Of a stretch of 64,000 nucleotides of DNA, positions 63,511-64,000 are shown piece after piece. The stretch's first letter is position 1; every line of letters starts with the position of its first letter. The DNA is from Acidobacteriota bacterium (GTDB lineage: Bacteria > Acidobacteriota > Terriglobia > UBA7540): contig CADDZE010000009.1 of assembly GCA_902812465.1 (NCBI GenBank), positions 1 through 64,000 on the forward strand, in the 5' to 3' direction. Below the pieces are notes generated by a model that did not search any database, was not told the DNA's origin, and saw only the letters and a program-made list of their open reading frames with translations. A program made the translations under genes and the position numbers.

Positions 63511-64000
63511 ATGTCATCCGGCCGCAAGTTTCTCTACGCGCTGCTTCTTCTGCTGATCATCCTGCTGTTGGCGGCCGCTGTGGTGATTCCGAGGCTGGTC
63601 GACGTTGACCGTTACCGCCCGGAAGTCATCAGCGGGATTGAGCAAGCGACGGGCAAGCACGCCAGCATCGGCCACCTGGCACTCACTCTGCTGCCGAAGG
63701 TCGCCCTGCGCGCCGACGGCTTGGCGCTGGCCAACCCGCCAGGTTTTCCCGCCGGCGACTTCCTGACCGCTCAGCGCATCGACATCCAGCCCGACGTCCT
63801 CGCCTTGTGGAACCGCCAGGTGGTCATTCGGGCGCTCAGTCTAGATCATGCGGTCGTCCATCTGCTGTCCGATGCCCGCGGCCGGCGCAATTTCGCCCTC
63901 CGCGCAACGCCCCCCGCCAGACGCCCCCTCAAGAGCGTGGCCTGGACCCCTAGCTCCTGGACGCTTGAGACGATCGGGCGGATCCAGTTCAGCCGCGGCC
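63511..64000 (+). CDS. AsmA-family protein, 5' part (cut by window end)
   Basis: ATG 63511 opens a frame that runs off the window. It has a membrane anchor at residues 6-26 (FLYALLLLLIILLLAAAVVI), then VDVDRYRPEVISGIEQATGK and LALTLLPKVALRADGLAL, the N-terminal pattern of AsmA-type proteins linked to outer-membrane lipid transport. Only 163 codons are visible. Confidence 0.8.
   Translation, partial: MSSGRKFLYALLLLLIILLLAAAVVIPRLVDVDRYRPEVISGIEQATGKHASIGHLALTLLPKVALRADGLALANPPGFPAGDFLTAQRIDIQPDVLALWNRQVVIRALSLDHAVVHLLSDARGRRNFALRATPPARRPLKSVAWTPSSWTLETIGRIQFSRG

Overview
The window looks like chromosomal DNA of an Acidobacteriota bacterium. The evidence is the mix of genes: two very large Oar-type TonB-dependent receptors with N-terminal carboxypeptidase-regulatory domains, an ASPIC/UnbV FG-GAP protein coupled to a TPR protein, two PF04185 phosphoesterases, DUF1684 and CigR-like proteins, and a complete Gram-negative LPS-export/rpoN block. 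This is inference from gene content; there is no rRNA. GC is high throughout and no phage, insertion sequence or CRISPR array is visible.

Layout. 0.2-4.3 kb: lnt, then prfB with its in-frame UGA frameshift site, then the decayed remains of a TPR/TonB-like gene. 4.4-7.1 kb: secreted GH2 glycosidase. 7.3-14.6 kb: TonB receptor 1, divergent from an UnbV-TPR pair and a small CigR-like protein. 14.7-16.3 kb: glmU and tRNA-Met(CAT). 16.4-25 kb: a HEAT protein with two CxxCH haem motifs, a Zn alcohol dehydrogenase, a phospholipase C-type phosphoesterase, a small secreted unknown, a UxaA-type dehydratase and a BON-domain protein. 25-28.4 kb: TonB receptor 2 and a CDP-alcohol phosphatidyltransferase.

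28.4-33.8 kb is a ketone-body/acetoacetyl-CoA cluster. It holds a thiolase, a carboxymuconolactone-decarboxylase-family protein with an in-frame UGA in a CPF-UGA motif followed by a SECIS-like hairpin (a probable selenoprotein), a DUF1684 protein, and CoA-transferase subunits B and A. A Tat-exported carbonic anhydrase and three copies of a 50-bp repeat lie between the two subunits. 34-42 kb: a DinB gene broken by one amber codon, then an aromatic amino-acid block (trpC-trpF-trpB-trpA-aroQ-aroF-tyrA, all on the minus strand) behind a class I fumarase. 42-43 kb: ROK glucokinase.

43.5-51.7 kb, minus strand: recJ, an LptC/LptA-like fusion, lptB, rpoN, hpf and rapZ. 51.8-56.6 kb, plus strand: a three-gene unit (membrane HEAT protein, processive GT2 synthase, TPR plus outer-membrane barrel) that looks like a synthase-dependent exopolysaccharide machine. 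Its near-consensus promoter carries a perfect 8-bp dyad over the -10 box. 56.6-64 kb: a beta-propeller/phosphoesterase fusion, gltX, RNase J (apparently started at ATT), a small secreted unknown and the start of an AsmA-family gene cut by the window end.

The most notable points are the probable selenoprotein and its SECIS, the exopolysaccharide unit with its dyad-covered promoter, the ATT start of RNase J, and the 50-bp triplicated repeat.
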